Notes: generated by a model from the letters alone, not told the origin. Numbered from the stretch's first letter, positions 9,032-18,248 are shown. The stretch is DNA of 64,000 nt from Paenibacillus phyllosphaerae (GCF_014192105.1 NZ_JACHXK010000024.1:21541-85540); one strand, 5' to 3'. Translations and numbers: made by a program.

Positions 9032-10513
9032 ATGACGGTTATCACGAATGAGCAATACCGCCCGGAATATCATTTCACGCCGGAGACGAATTGGATGAAC
9101 GACCCGAACGGGCTAGTCTATTATAAAGGGGAGTATCATCTGTTCTATCAGCATCACCCGCAAGGCACGACGTGGGGGCCGATGCATTGGGGCCATGCGG
9201 TCACGACGGATCTGGCAAGCTGGGAGCATCTGCCGATCGCGCTCGCTCCTGACGAACACGGGATGATCTTCTCCGGCAGCGCGGTGGTGGATTGGCACGA
9301 TACGACCGGATTCTTCGGCGGTAAATCAGGCCTGGTCGCGATCTTCACGCATCATGACCAGCAACCGGGCGCGGATCCGGCTAGACAAAGGCAGCGTCAA
9401 AGTCTCGCCTACAGCAAGGATGAGGGCCGTACGTGGATCAAATACGAGGGCAATCCGGTGCTCGGCCATGACAGTTACGTCGACTTCCGCGATCCCAAAG
9501 TATTCTGGCATCCGCAGACGGCGCAGTGGGTCATGATCCTGGCGACCGGCCAGACGGTCAGTTTCTATACGTCGCCGAATCTGAAGGATTGGGCCTTCGC
9601 CAGCGAATTCGGTGAGGGGATCGGCTCGCATGACGGCGTATGGGAGTGTCCGGATCTGTTCCCGCTCGCGGTGGACGGCGACCCGGCGAACGTCAAGTGG
9701 GTCATGTTCGTCAGCATCGGCGATGACCCGGCATTCGCGGAAGGGTCCAGAACGCAATATTTTACCGGCGCGTTCGACGGCAAGACATTCGTTCCCGATG
9801 AGGCGTCTCGCGAGATCCGCTGGATCGACTATGGTCGCGACAACTATGCCGGCGTCAGCTGGTCGGATGTTCCTGCCGAAGATGGACGCCGAATCTACGT
9901 CGGCTGGATGAGCAACTGGCGGTACGCGAACCAGACGCCTACCGAGGGCTGGCGCAGCGCAATGACGATTGCCAGAGAGCTGACGCTTACGGAGCGCGAT
10001 GGCGCGGCGACGCTCATTTCGCTACCTGCCCGCGAGCTGGAGAATGCGAGAACGCCGCTTGTGGCGCTTAAGAACGTGGCTTTCGGCGAACTGCAGGCCA
10101 AGCTGGCCGGACTTGAGCTGGACAGCTATGAGATTGAAGTGGAGCTGCCGATTGGCGCGAACTTGGAGGCCGTGGGCCTTAAAGTCAGGACCTCAGCAGA
10201 CGAGGAGACGATCATCGGCTACCATGCCGGCGCGGAGGAGCTGTACGTTGACCGTTCGCGTTCGGGCCGAAGCGATTTCCACAAGGATTTTGCCGGCAAG
10301 CACGGGGTGAAGCTCGCCAATACGGACGGACGTCTGCGGCTGCGCATCTATGTCGACCGTTCCTCGGTCGAGGTGTTCGCGGAGGATGGGCTTGCAGTCA
10401 TGACCGAACTGATCTTCCCAGACCCTGAATCGAAGGGGCTAACGGTATTCGGCGCGGAGCCGAATGCAATTGTGTCGTCATTCGCTATTTATGAGATTGG
10501 CGGGAAGAAGTAA
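9032..10513 (+). CDS. glycoside hydrolase family 32 (sucrose/fructan hydrolase)
   Basis: The three GH32 signatures are in order: WMNDPNG (nucleophile Asp24), FRDPK (Asp154, transition-state stabiliser) and ECPDLF (acid/base Glu205). A beta-sandwich domain follows and ends with the RSSVEVFAEDG motif. The 493-residue length is normal. There is no signal peptide, so hydrolysis of beta-fructosyl bonds occurs in the cytoplasm after import. The upstream importer is an ABC system, not a PTS, so the substrate is likely unphosphorylated sucrose, kestose or levan-type oligosaccharide. The exact linkage cannot be read from sequence. Confidence 0.95.
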   Translation: MTVITNEQYRPEYHFTPETNWMNDPNGLVYYKGEYHLFYQHHPQGTTWGPMHWGHAVTTDLASWEHLPIALAPDEHGMIFSGSAVVDWHDTTGFFGGKSGLVAIFTHHDQQPGADPARQRQRQSLAYSKDEGRTWIKYEGNPVLGHDSYVDFRDPKVFWHPQTAQWVMILATGQTVSFYTSPNLKDWAFASEFGEGIGSHDGVWECPDLFPLAVDGDPANVKWVMFVSIGDDPAFAEGSRTQYFTGAFDGKTFVPDEASREIRWIDYGRDNYAGVSWSDVPAEDGRRIYVGWMSNWRYANQTPTEGWRSAMTIARELTLTERDGAATLISLPARELENARTPLVALKNVAFGELQAKLAGLELDSYEIEVELPIGANLEAVGLKVRTSADEETIIGYHAGAEELYVDRSRSGRSDFHKDFAGKHGVKLANTDGRLRLRIYVDRSSVEVFAEDGLAVMTELIFPDPESKGLTVFGAEPNAIVSSFAIYEIGGKK

Positions 10514-10619
10514 AATAGACTTGTCGGTTTAAGGGCAAGAATGGGATCAGGCTGCCGCTGGCAGTCTGATTCGTTTTCGCTCAGGCAAAAGTGAAAGTGA
10601 ATCGAGGAGGAAACGAACG

Positions 10620-11498
10620 ATGCGTATTGGCGCGATTGAAGCGGGCGGCACGAAGTTTGTCTGCGGGATTGGCAATGAACTTGGCGAGATTGAGGATCGG
10701 ACGAGCTTCCCGACCGAAGCCCCTGAGCGTACGCTGGCGCAGGTGATCGACTATTTCAAGGACAAGTCCTTCGGCGCGATCGGGGTCGGTTCCTTCGGTC
10801 CGATCGATATTAACCCGAACAGCCCGACCTATGGGTTCGTAACGACCACGCCGAAGCCGGGTTGGAGCGGGTTCGATTTTCTCGGCGCGCTGAAGCGGCA
10901 TTTTGACGTGCCATACGGCTGGGATACCGACGTGAACGCAGCGGCGGTGGGCGAAGCGACTTGGGGCGCGGCCAAAGGACTCGACAGCTGCCTCTACTAC
11001 ACGATCGGCACCGGCGTTGGCGTCGGCGTCTATGCCGAAGGCAAACTCGTGCATGGCTTGATGCATCCGGAAGGCGGCCATGTGCTGACGAGACGTCATC
11101 CGGAGGATGATTTTGCCGGCGTCTGCCCGTACCACGGCGATTGCCTCGAAGGCATGGCCGCAGGTCCGGCGCTCGAAGCGCGCTGGAAGGTCAAAGGCCA
11201 CGAGCTGCCGGTCGATCACCAAGCGTGGGAGATCGAAGCGTTCTATATTGCGCAGGCTTTGTCCAGCGCAATCCTGATGCTGTCGCCGCAGAAGATCATC
11301 CTGGGCGGCGGCGTGATGCAACAGCCGCAGTTGTTCCCGCTCATCCGTGCGGGCGTACAGAAGAACCTCAATGGCTACGTGAATGCGGCGGAGATCGTGA
11401 AGAACATCGACAGCTATATCGTCGAGCCGGGCCTGGGCACGCAAGCGGGCCTAAGCGGCGCGGTCGCGCTCGGGATTCGCGCCTTCAACCAGGCATAA
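10620..11498 (+). CDS. ROK family fructokinase
   Basis: The 292-residue ROK kinase has the N-terminal phosphate loop (EAGGTKFVCG), catalytic Asp104 in TDVNAA, and the zinc site His154, Cys169, His172, Cys175. The PEGGH and CPYHGDC arrangement is typical of bacterial fructokinases such as YdhR-type enzymes. It would make fructose 6-phosphate from fructose released by the GH32 enzyme, closing the pathway. It is the last gene of the operon, ahead of a strong terminator. Confidence 0.93.
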   Translation: MRIGAIEAGGTKFVCGIGNELGEIEDRTSFPTEAPERTLAQVIDYFKDKSFGAIGVGSFGPIDINPNSPTYGFVTTTPKPGWSGFDFLGALKRHFDVPYGWDTDVNAAAVGEATWGAAKGLDSCLYYTIGTGVGVGVYAEGKLVHGLMHPEGGHVLTRRHPEDDFAGVCPYHGDCLEGMAAGPALEARWKVKGHELPVDHQAWEIEAFYIAQALSSAILMLSPQKIILGGGVMQQPQLFPLIRAGVQKNLNGYVNAAEIVKNIDSYIVEPGLGTQAGLSGAVALGIRAFNQA

Positions 11499-11524
11499 GC
11501 GAGGCGCAATGTTGTTGCAAGAAG

Positions 11525-11564
11525 AAAGGAATTCCGTCTGTTGGGCGGAATTCCTTTTTTTTTT
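11525..11564 (+). terminator. rho-independent terminator of the fructan-type operon
   Basis: The stem AAAGGAATTCCG/CGGAATTCCTTT is followed by an unbroken run of T bases. It ends the transcript 25 bases after the fructokinase stop. Confidence 0.9.
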
Positions 11565-11653
11565 ATGTGCAAAGCCTGTTCATGAACGCTATCGTTCGTT
11601 GTCAATGAAGAAGAAGCCCTCTGCGATAGAAGGCCTCCTGAGAAGTGCATGCG

Positions 11654-12286
11654 TTATGCGGCTTTCGTTCTTAGCAATTTGATGCTCATCGCGATGAAGA
11701 CGATGCCGGTTAATCGGTTGAGCATCGTGGACAATTTAGCGTTGCCTCGTAATTTTGTCGTTGCCATGGAAGAGAAGTAGGCCGTGATTAGACACCAGAT
11801 GCCGCCCGTCAAGGTGAAGGTTAGTCCTAGGATGATGAATGGCAGCGGGTTCCCTGCGCCTGCCTCCGTATGAATGAATTGCGGAAGGAAAGCCAGGAAG
11901 AACAACGCGACTTTCGGGTTCGTGACGTTGGTGATCATCCCTTGCAGGAAGATCTTCCGGTTGCTTTGCTTTGCCAACGTTCGCTGTTCTTGAACGGTGC
12001 TCTTCGTTAGCAACATCCTGATGCCTAAATAGGCTAAGTAGATGGCGCCGGCAATTTTGATCACATTGAACAATAGCGCGGATTGCATCAATACGACGGA
12101 TAATCCGAACGCCGCCAGTAACGTATGGACCACGACGCCGGCCGAAATACCGAGGGCGGAATACATCCCGGCCTTACGGCCTTGAGAGATGCTTCTGCTC
12201 ACGATATACATGGTATCCGTGCCGGGCGTTAAATTGAGCAATAACGCTGTGAATACAAAGACTTCAAAGTTCATAATGCCGAACAT
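11654..12286 (-). CDS. LysE/RhtB family amino-acid exporter
   Basis: The 210-residue protein has six predicted membrane helices. The N-terminal LNLTPGTDTMYIVSRSISQG is the classic LysE/RhtB signature. Members export amino acids such as threonine, homoserine or lysine. GGGGAG lies in the right position before ATG 12286. It appears to be a single-gene unit. The substrate is unknown. Confidence 0.92.
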   Translation of the reverse strand: MFGIMNFEVFVFTALLLNLTPGTDTMYIVSRSISQGRKAGMYSALGISAGVVVHTLLAAFGLSVVLMQSALLFNVIKIAGAIYLAYLGIRMLLTKSTVQEQRTLAKQSNRKIFLQGMITNVTNPKVALFFLAFLPQFIHTEAGAGNPLPFIILGLTFTLTGGIWCLITAYFSSMATTKLRGNAKLSTMLNRLTGIVFIAMSIKLLRTKAA

Positions 12287-12529
12287 GGTACCACTCCCCT
12301 CAACTCATCTCGCCAGCTGTTCGTTCTATCATAATGCATTTCCTACAGAATTCTATAAAAAATGTTGGCGGGATTGGTGAAAAAATGTGATAAGAAAGAA
12401 ACGGACCTCCGCGATTCTGCTTCTTCTGCGGTATAATGGATTTATTTACATTTAGAGGACGATAGGTTAGTGGAATACCATGTTTTTGGAAGATTTGGGT
12501 TAGGCTAACTTGCATAGGTGAGGCGTATA

Positions 12530-13090
12530 ATGGAAAATATCGGGGAACTAGTTCGAGGTTTATTACCAAAGGATGATCTGAGTACTTTATCATCAGAAGC
12601 TATAGTAGAACATATTGCGATGAACATGCATAAGAATGAGCTAGTTAAGCTACGCGATAGAGAGACTTTTGTCCAACTTCCCGTTGTACTACAAGACATC
12701 TTACTGTTACTGGATTTTGATATTGAACTTCAAATGAATGGAATTGTTGGCTTCTTAGAAAACTCAACTGGATTTTATCTTGAAGAAACGATTCAAGCTC
12801 TGAATCGTATTCGCGCAACCAAGGACTTCGAAATAATGACTGGTATAAAAAGGCTATTGGATTCAAAAGGAGTTACTCCTATGCATCTAAAAGAAAATGT
12901 AAATCAACTGTCCTTATATCAAGTAACGAACGTTGCGGTCACCCATGGTGATGATCTATCGGAAGTATTAGTTGAAATCGACGCTTATGCCGAGAACTTG
13001 TACCTTTACCGAGATAGTGACAATATATTTGATCTACTGTTTATTTATTTGCAAGAGAACAAAATTCATCTGTATAGCTATGCCAAATAG
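12530..13090 (+). CDS. DMP19 family (DUF4375) protein
   Basis: The 186-residue soluble protein has the DMP19/DUF4375 core: LQMNGIVGFLENSTGFYLEETIQALNRI resembles the family's 'NGG-F-NS-G' segment. DMP19 of Neisseria is a DNA mimic that blocks a repressor; most relatives have no known role. ATG 12530 is six bases after AGGTGAGG. The gene is clearly richer in A+T than its neighbours and stands alone, so it may be transferred. Confidence 0.7.
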   Translation: MENIGELVRGLLPKDDLSTLSSEAIVEHIAMNMHKNELVKLRDRETFVQLPVVLQDILLLLDFDIELQMNGIVGFLENSTGFYLEETIQALNRIRATKDFEIMTGIKRLLDSKGVTPMHLKENVNQLSLYQVTNVAVTHGDDLSEVLVEIDAYAENLYLYRDSDNIFDLLFIYLQENKIHLYSYAK

Positions 13091-13260
13091 AATTATTCAA
13101 CCGATATTATTCATTTCGGAATGGAGACAGCCGATCAAGTAGATCGGTTATTTCTGTTGTACGAAAGGCAAACGAGTTTCAGTTCGTGGTATTATATACC
13201 AAATACACAAATTGATGATGGAACTGGACGGACAGGAAATCGCAGAGGGGGGGGACGAGA

Positions 13261-13725
13261 ATGACAAGTATACGCTTGGCTACCTTAGACGATGTCAATC
13301 AACTTGTGCAGATGCGCTGGGACTTTTCTATGGAGGATAATGGAGAAAGCGAGGCTAGCTTTGAGGAGTTTCACCGAATTTGCAGCGAGTTTCTGGTTAA
13401 GTCGCTTGAAGGCAGGGATTGGTATATTTGGGTTGCGGAAGTCGATAATGAAATTGTCGCGCACATGTATCTGCAACTCATCCATAAAGTCCCCCGGCCA
13501 GGTAAATCCCCGGATCCTTACTACGGTTATGTCACCAATGTGTATACGCGTCCTGCTTTTAGGAATCAGGGGATCGGATCCCGCATTCATCATGCAATGG
13601 AGAATTGGTCGAGAGAAAACGAGGTCGAGTTTCTCTTGCTTTGGCCAAGCAGCGAGAGCGTGAATTTTTATTCCATTAATGGTTTCTCCCGATGTGATGA
13701 AGCGATGGAAAAGCATTGGAGCTAA
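13261..13725 (+). CDS. GNAT family N-acetyltransferase
   Basis: The 154-residue protein has the GNAT fold. NVYTRPAFRNQGIGSRIHHAME (residues ~98-119) contains the acetyl-CoA-binding R/Q-x-x-G-x-G/A loop, and a C-terminal SVNFYSINGF motif follows. It acetylates an unknown amine. It is near YciI and DUF1697 genes on the same strand, but spacing does not prove an operon. Confidence 0.9.
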   Translation: MTSIRLATLDDVNQLVQMRWDFSMEDNGESEASFEEFHRICSEFLVKSLEGRDWYIWVAEVDNEIVAHMYLQLIHKVPRPGKSPDPYYGYVTNVYTRPAFRNQGIGSRIHHAMENWSRENEVEFLLLWPSSESVNFYSINGFSRCDEAMEKHWS

Positions 13726-13758
13726 GCGGAGATTAAACCATAAGAAGGAGGAAGCGTT

Positions 13759-14136
13759 ATGCTATTTATGATAATTGTCAAAGCCTCTCAAAATTCCGAA
13801 GCCGGAAAGCTCCCGAGCTCTGAGCTCAGGGAAGCCATGTCGAATTACAATGAGGAACTGGTAAAGGCAGGCGTGCGGGTTGCGGCCAAAGGGCTTCATC
13901 CAAGCGCGAACGGGATTCGTTTTTCATATCCGGAACCCGGGGGAAAGCCGGTAGTGACGGAGGGTCCGTTTGCGGATTCGCAAGAATTGATTGCCGGATT
14001 CATTCTGATTGACGTGCAGTCGAGGGAAGAAGCCATCGAGTGGGCCAGGCGGATGCCGGATCCGCAAGGAAACGGGGAAGGCCAGATTGAATTACGTCAA
14101 GTATTCGAGGCGCCGGAGCTGACCGAAGAAAGTTGA
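13759..14136 (+). CDS. YciI/DGPF-domain protein
   Basis: The 125-residue protein of the YCII-related superfamily contains the DGPF-type segment VVTEGPFADSQELIAGFILIDV. Members are small, dimeric, ferredoxin-like fold proteins, often encoded beside ECF sigma factors; none is visible here. AAGGAGGAA precedes ATG 13759. The biochemical role is unknown. Confidence 0.88.
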   Translation: MLFMIIVKASQNSEAGKLPSSELREAMSNYNEELVKAGVRVAAKGLHPSANGIRFSYPEPGGKPVVTEGPFADSQELIAGFILIDVQSREEAIEWARRMPDPQGNGEGQIELRQVFEAPELTEES

Positions 14137-14211
14137 GTGATCTGTTCTCCCCGTTAAGAGGCGTTCCACGAGTGAACGGTACAATAAAGGCACACAATCC
14201 AGGAGGTAATT

Positions 14212-14766
14212 ATGGTCTATACTGCTCTGCTGCGCGGGATCAATGTCGGCGGTAATAACAAAGTGGATATGAAACTGCTTAAAACAGCATTCGAACAAGC
14301 GGGTATGAACAACGTCATTACTTATATCAATTCGGGCAATATCGTATTTACAACCGCCGACCAAACCAAGAAGGAAATAGCGCGTATTCTCGAAGAAGCT
14401 ATTCTGGGCACCTTCGGACTGCAGATCAAGGTGCTGGTGCTGAGTTTAGAAGATATGAAAAAGGTGCTGTCTGCACTCCCGGATTCCTGGACCAACGATG
14501 ACAAAATGAAAAGCGACGTCCTTTTTTTATGGGAAGAGATCGACGACGAAACCATTCTCGAGAAGTTGACCTTCAAACCGGAGATCGAAACGGTGAAGTA
14601 CGCGCCAGGCGCAATACTATGGGCGATTGACAAGGTTAACGTGAACAAAGGCAGCCTGTCAAAGTTGGTCGGTACGAAATTGTATCGGCAAATGACCATC
14701 AGGAACGTAAATACGACACGAAAAATAGTTGGACTGATGCTGGCAGCTGAAAAGCAACTTGTATAA
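14212..14766 (+). CDS. DUF1697 domain protein
   Basis: The 184-residue protein begins MVYTALLRGINVGGNNKVDM, the strongly conserved start of DUF1697, and continues with YINSGNIVF and TIRNVNTTRKI, both family hallmarks. It is cytoplasmic, without signal or membrane segment. The function is unknown. AGGAGG lies before the start. Confidence 0.92.
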   Translation: MVYTALLRGINVGGNNKVDMKLLKTAFEQAGMNNVITYINSGNIVFTTADQTKKEIARILEEAILGTFGLQIKVLVLSLEDMKKVLSALPDSWTNDDKMKSDVLFLWEEIDDETILEKLTFKPEIETVKYAPGAILWAIDKVNVNKGSLSKLVGTKLYRQMTIRNVNTTRKIVGLMLAAEKQLV

Positions 14767-14852
14767 TGATTGTACTGTCTAGCATTGAATGAGAGAAAGC
14801 GTGAGAACCAATTCCGTTGTACCGCAATAGAAGGAGCGGGCTGGCATCCCTC

Positions 14853-15345
14853 TCAGGATGTAGTCCGCGCATTTCTTAGATGACGGTATTCCTTAGGCGT
14901 CATGCCGCCATGTTTTATGAATGATTGGATATAATGATTCACAAGATTGAACCCGACACGCTGGGTAATTTCCGTTATCGTATATTCTGTAGCTTCCAAC
15001 AACTCGCAACTCCTCGTCATGCGGTATTTAACCAGGTAGAGGTAGGGGGTCATATGGATGCTTTTCTTGAAACTGCGCGTGCACTCCGAAACGCTCAAAT
15101 GCGCGGCGTCTGCAATTTCTTTCAACGTGATCGTGTCCGAATAATGCTGACGGATGAAGCTGAGCATCACTTGCAGTCGCTCTTGTTGGCGTCTGTTGTG
15201 TTTGGCCGACTCTTCTGAAGATAAGGATAGATTAGAGATAAGAATTAACCACAACTGCACCGTCTTAATGGCAATCTCATACTGCCACCCCCAGCTGATG
15301 TTGGCATTATCCCGACGATATTCGGCCAATATATTTTCAACCTGT
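14853..15345 (-). pseudogene. truncated AraC family regulator (C-terminal part only)
   Basis: The remaining ~160 residues are a short linker plus the complete AraC helix-turn-helix domain (RLQVMLSFIRQHY to MTPKEYRHLR). The N-terminal sensor domain expected of a full protein of about 280 residues is missing. The frame meets stop codons just upstream, around 15347, where the sequence changes to a transporter fragment on the other strand. It could still be expressed from ATG 15329 as a bare DNA-binding domain, but it looks like a deletion product. Confidence 0.75.
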
Positions 15346-15539
15346 TATTAAAATCATTAGGGGCGACGACCGTCTCGGTCGGCATTATCGGAGAACCTGT
15401 GCTTGCGATCGTTCTTGCGTATCTCGTATTGGGTGAAACGATTACTTCGTTTCAGTTATTAGGCGGTATGATCACGGTTTTTGGGCAAAATCGGCTAAGT
15501 ACAAGGTTCAAAGCAGCCACGACTGATTCACCAGAATAG
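15321..15539 (+). pseudogene. EamA/DMT-type transporter, C-terminal fragment
   Basis: Read from 15321, the plus strand encodes FGQYIFNLLLKSLGATTV, then IGEPVLAIVLAYLVLGETI, then the helix LLGGMITVFG and a stop at 15537-15539. This is the last ~70 residues of an EamA-family drug/metabolite exporter. There is no start codon or ribosome site and all upstream helices are absent. The fragment begins where the truncated AraC gene ends, so both appear to be flanks of one deletion. Confidence 0.75.
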
Positions 15540-15655
15540 GAAGGAGGTGGCCGTGAGGTCTTCCCTTATTCTATCGTTCAAGCTGGAACCTTCTTCCCGT
15601 ATGCTTCGTTATACAGGAAAAGGATAATTCTGGAATAGAATAAGGAGGGGAGGCT

Positions 15656-16126
15656 TTGGAGGTCATCAACCATGCGATTAAGCGTCGTTCTCACGTTCCA
15701 ATGATAGTCCTGAGGTTGTTTACGATTGCGATCTTACTGTTCAATATGTCGATCATGATGGACGACATGTCTGATTTCTGGGGTATGTTTGTTTTTGCGA
15801 CGTTAGTCATTGGCGTGCTTCTATGTATGGTCATGATCCTTGCTTACCTGTACCAGGCTTCCAAGAGGGCTACGGGTTTGCAGCTCTATCCTGATTCGCT
15901 TTGCATTAACTCGCGTACCATGAGAGCGGAAGACATCAAGGTCATCTTGACAGAAGGGTATTTCAAGCCTGTCATCGGCATTCTGCCGCAGGGGCGAAAA
16001 CTCACACCGGTCGACATGGTGTTCCGTTTCTCCGAGGATGAAGACAATGGGATCGCGGATTTAAAGGAATGGGCGCAACGGAACCAGGTGAAGATGGTGA
16101 ACAAAACAATTAAGACCTGGATCTAG
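15656..16126 (+). CDS. hypothetical membrane protein
   Basis: The 156-residue protein has two N-terminal membrane helices (residues ~15-32 and 40-66) and a cytoplasmic C-terminal half of alternating strands that resembles a small PH-like domain (LYPDSLCINSRTMRAEDIKVILTEG). TTG 15656 is five bases after GGAGGGG. I do not recognise a named family and assign no function. Confidence 0.65.
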   Translation: MEVINHAIKRRSHVPMIVLRLFTIAILLFNMSIMMDDMSDFWGMFVFATLVIGVLLCMVMILAYLYQASKRATGLQLYPDSLCINSRTMRAEDIKVILTEGYFKPVIGILPQGRKLTPVDMVFRFSEDEDNGIADLKEWAQRNQVKMVNKTIKTWI

Positions 16127-16143
16127 GTTGGTTCCAAAAAATC

Positions 16144-16169
16144 GAAGCTGCCGTATTATGGGCAGCTTC
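16144..16169 (-). terminator. terminator downstream of the GH43 gene
   Basis: The stem GAAGCTGCC/GGCAGCTTC has an eight-base loop. On the minus strand it is followed by CGATTTTTT. It sits 65 bases beyond the GH43 stop and close to the end of the convergent hypothetical gene. Confidence 0.7.
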
Positions 16170-16233
16170 GTTTGCGTTACCGGATCGCTGGGCTGTCCGC
16201 TTTACGTCAGACAGTCCATGGTGCTATCGGCTC

Positions 16234-17574
16234 CTAGCTATTAAGCTTCTTCGCCCAGACGGCGACGCCGAACTGGTCCTTGCCCGTCATAGCAAGTGTC
16301 GGTTCGCCGCGCTGCCAATCCCATGCCGGCGTGAGTTGCAACGTCTCGATAACATTGCCGTAACGGATGACAATGCGCGTCTCGTCAATGGCTTCCCACT
16401 GACCGATGATGGAGCAGCATTCGAACTTGCCGTCCGCCGCTAACGTCATCGGTACCGAATTGAGCACTCCTTGCGGAACGGAAGGGGCCAATTTGATACG
16501 CTCATAGTCGCCGGAGAGTGAATCCTTGGCAATCGGCTGCGTCTTCTCGCCGGCATAGCGCTCCGGATTGAGCACCGGCCAGCCGTCAGGCGTCCAGAAC
16601 ATTTTGTAAATATGCATGGTGGAGATCTGAGGCGTCCGGAAGTCATGCTCGCGGATATGGCAGGCCAAATACCACTCATTATCGGCGTCGCGCAGCACCG
16701 AGTTGTGCCCAGGGCCCATATAGCCTTGGCCGTCGCCGAAGCGGTAGCCGCAGGCAATCATGAAGCCGATCTCGTTGCGATCGTCTTCCGGATCGGTCAG
16801 ATCCCGGCCGTTCGGATCGTAATAAGGGCCGGTCAGCGATGTGCTGCGTCCGACGCGTATGTTGTAGTCGCTCTTAAGCGATCCGTAAGAAACGAACAAA
16901 TAATAAAACCCCGTATCCGGATTAAAGCGGATGTAAGGTCCTTCGATGGCGCCATCGGCCCATTGCGGCCGGCGTGCGATACAGGTGCCGATGCCTTCTT
17001 CGGCGGCAAGTCCGGTCTCCGGGTTCAGCTTCAGAATGTGCATGCCGCCCCAGAACGAACCGTACGCCATGTAATGTTCGCCTGTCGTCTCGTCTGCGAT
17101 CAAGTTGGCGTCGATCGCGTTGACCGTCGAATCGTGGCTGGTCTTCAGCACGACGCCTCGCGGTATAAAAGGTCCTTCGGGTCCATCGGCAACAGCGAGG
17201 AATATATTCGATTGCCGCACGCCCCATGTCGAGTTCGAGCAGTAGAGCCGGTATTCGTCCCCGACCTTGATAATGTCGGGTGCCCATATGCCTTCGTCGC
17301 CGACCCAATCCAACGATTCCTGCGGCGGCTTCTCCACGACTTTGCCGATATTCTCCCAGGTGATCAAATCGGCCGATCGCCGAGCGGTCGCTCCTGTGCA
17401 GTACGTGTAATAAAGACCCGATACAGGGTCGCGGAAGAGGGCTGGATCGTGCGATCCCCATAAGCTGAATTTGTCCGGCTCGCTCGGTTTCTCGCCTGGC
17501 AGGAACACCGGTTTGGCGATCTGCGCGGGCGGCGGGCTCGGATAGGTGATCTCGGCTTGCTTCAAGTCTGCCAT
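16234..17574 (-). CDS. glycoside hydrolase family 43, arabinanase-like
   Basis: The three GH43 catalytic acids are readable: Asp in WGSHDPALF, Asp in NAIDANLI and Glu in GAIEGPYIRF, all within a five-bladed propeller. SYGSLKSDYNIRVGRSTSLTGPY is typical of endo-1,5-alpha-L-arabinanases. The last ~100 residues look like the C-terminal beta-barrel domain seen in larger members of that group. There is no signal peptide, so it acts on imported arabino-oligosaccharides. It is a single-gene unit with its own promoter and terminator. Confidence 0.9.
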   Translation of the reverse strand: MADLKQAEITYPSPPPAQIAKPVFLPGEKPSEPDKFSLWGSHDPALFRDPVSGLYYTYCTGATARRSADLITWENIGKVVEKPPQESLDWVGDEGIWAPDIIKVGDEYRLYCSNSTWGVRQSNIFLAVADGPEGPFIPRGVVLKTSHDSTVNAIDANLIADETTGEHYMAYGSFWGGMHILKLNPETGLAAEEGIGTCIARRPQWADGAIEGPYIRFNPDTGFYYLFVSYGSLKSDYNIRVGRSTSLTGPYYDPNGRDLTDPEDDRNEIGFMIACGYRFGDGQGYMGPGHNSVLRDADNEWYLACHIREHDFRTPQISTMHIYKMFWTPDGWPVLNPERYAGEKTQPIAKDSLSGDYERIKLAPSVPQGVLNSVPMTLAADGKFECCSIIGQWEAIDETRIVIRYGNVIETLQLTPAWDWQRGEPTLAMTGKDQFGVAVWAKKLNS

Positions 17575-17633
17575 CGTTATCCCCCTTGGAAATCTGAATG
17601 TGAGTAATGGTGAATTATCGTTCTGATCTATTC

Positions 17634-17662
17634 ATACTACAAATATATTAATATATTTGCAA
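17634..17662 (-). promoter_or_regulatory. promoter of the GH43 gene with palindromic spacer
   Basis: On the minus strand TTGCAA (17662-17657) and TAGTAT (17639-17634) are 17 bases apart. The spacer is nearly filled by the palindrome ATATATTAATATAT, which could be a repressor site. The gene starts about 60 bases downstream. Confidence 0.55.
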
Positions 17663-17694
17663 TGGTATTTACTATTATGTTAATGATAGAAAAG

Positions 17695-17727
17695 CGAAGA
17701 AGACCGGCAAGATGCCGGTCTTCTTCG
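17695..17727. repeat. perfect 15-bp hairpin followed by a 12-bp tandem duplication
   Basis: CGAAGAAGACCGGCA and its exact complement are separated by only three bases. Immediately after it GTGCTACATGTC is repeated in tandem at about 17727-17750. On the minus strand the hairpin is followed by CTTTTCT and could terminate leftward transcription. It lies at the broken end of an SLH-domain remnant. Confidence 0.7.
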
Positions 17728-17948
17728 TGCTACATGTCGTGCTACATGTCGTGAGCATTGCGGATGTGCAGACGCTGGCGCAATTCAAGGATGCAGGTTC
17801 CATTAGCGGGTATGCGAAAGAGGCTGCCTCATTGCTGGCCGATGAAGGCGTCATGCAAGGCGACGGCAACCATAACTTCGCTCCGAAGGCGCCGGCTAAC
17901 CGCACGCAAGCGGCCGTTGTGCTCAGCAAGCTGCTGAAAGTCAGCTAA
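17712..17948 (+). pseudogene. S-layer homology (SLH) domain remnant
   Basis: The open frame encodes one SLH repeat: FKDAGSISGYAKEAASLLAD, then the VMQGDGNHNFAPKAPANRTQ segment, then AAVVLSKLL. Real SLH proteins carry three repeats, a signal peptide and a large outer domain; none of these is present. The first ~20 residues come from the hairpin and the 12-bp duplication rather than from SLH sequence. This is most likely the 3' end of a lost cell-surface protein gene. A terminator remains downstream. Confidence 0.75.
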
Positions 17949-18104
17949 GCGGAGCAAAGGAGAAGCGATTCGCAACATAGGGACGAATGCCGGCTATGCA
18001 CAAACGTACACGCATTTCGTTCGTTTGCTTCATCTAATATATAACCGCCACCGACCATCTGTTCATGATGAATGTTCTCCTTAATCGTTAGTTGTCTTGT
18101 ATTT

Positions 18105-18138
18105 GAGCATCCTGTTGTTGAGGGATGCTCTTTTTTTT
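18105..18138 (+). terminator. rho-independent terminator
   Basis: The stem GAGCATCC/GGATGCTC is followed by eight T bases. It probably belonged to the SLH gene whose remnant ends 150 bases upstream. The sequence between (17949-18104) shows no gene that I can support. Confidence 0.8.
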
Positions 18139-18248
18139 ATGTCAGGCCGCTTGTTCGAAATAGGCGCTCAGTGCCGTATATCTGTCCATACCCTTCATGT
18201 GTCTCCCACATATATTACATTATCTAAAGCCTGAGGGGAGGGACTCCA

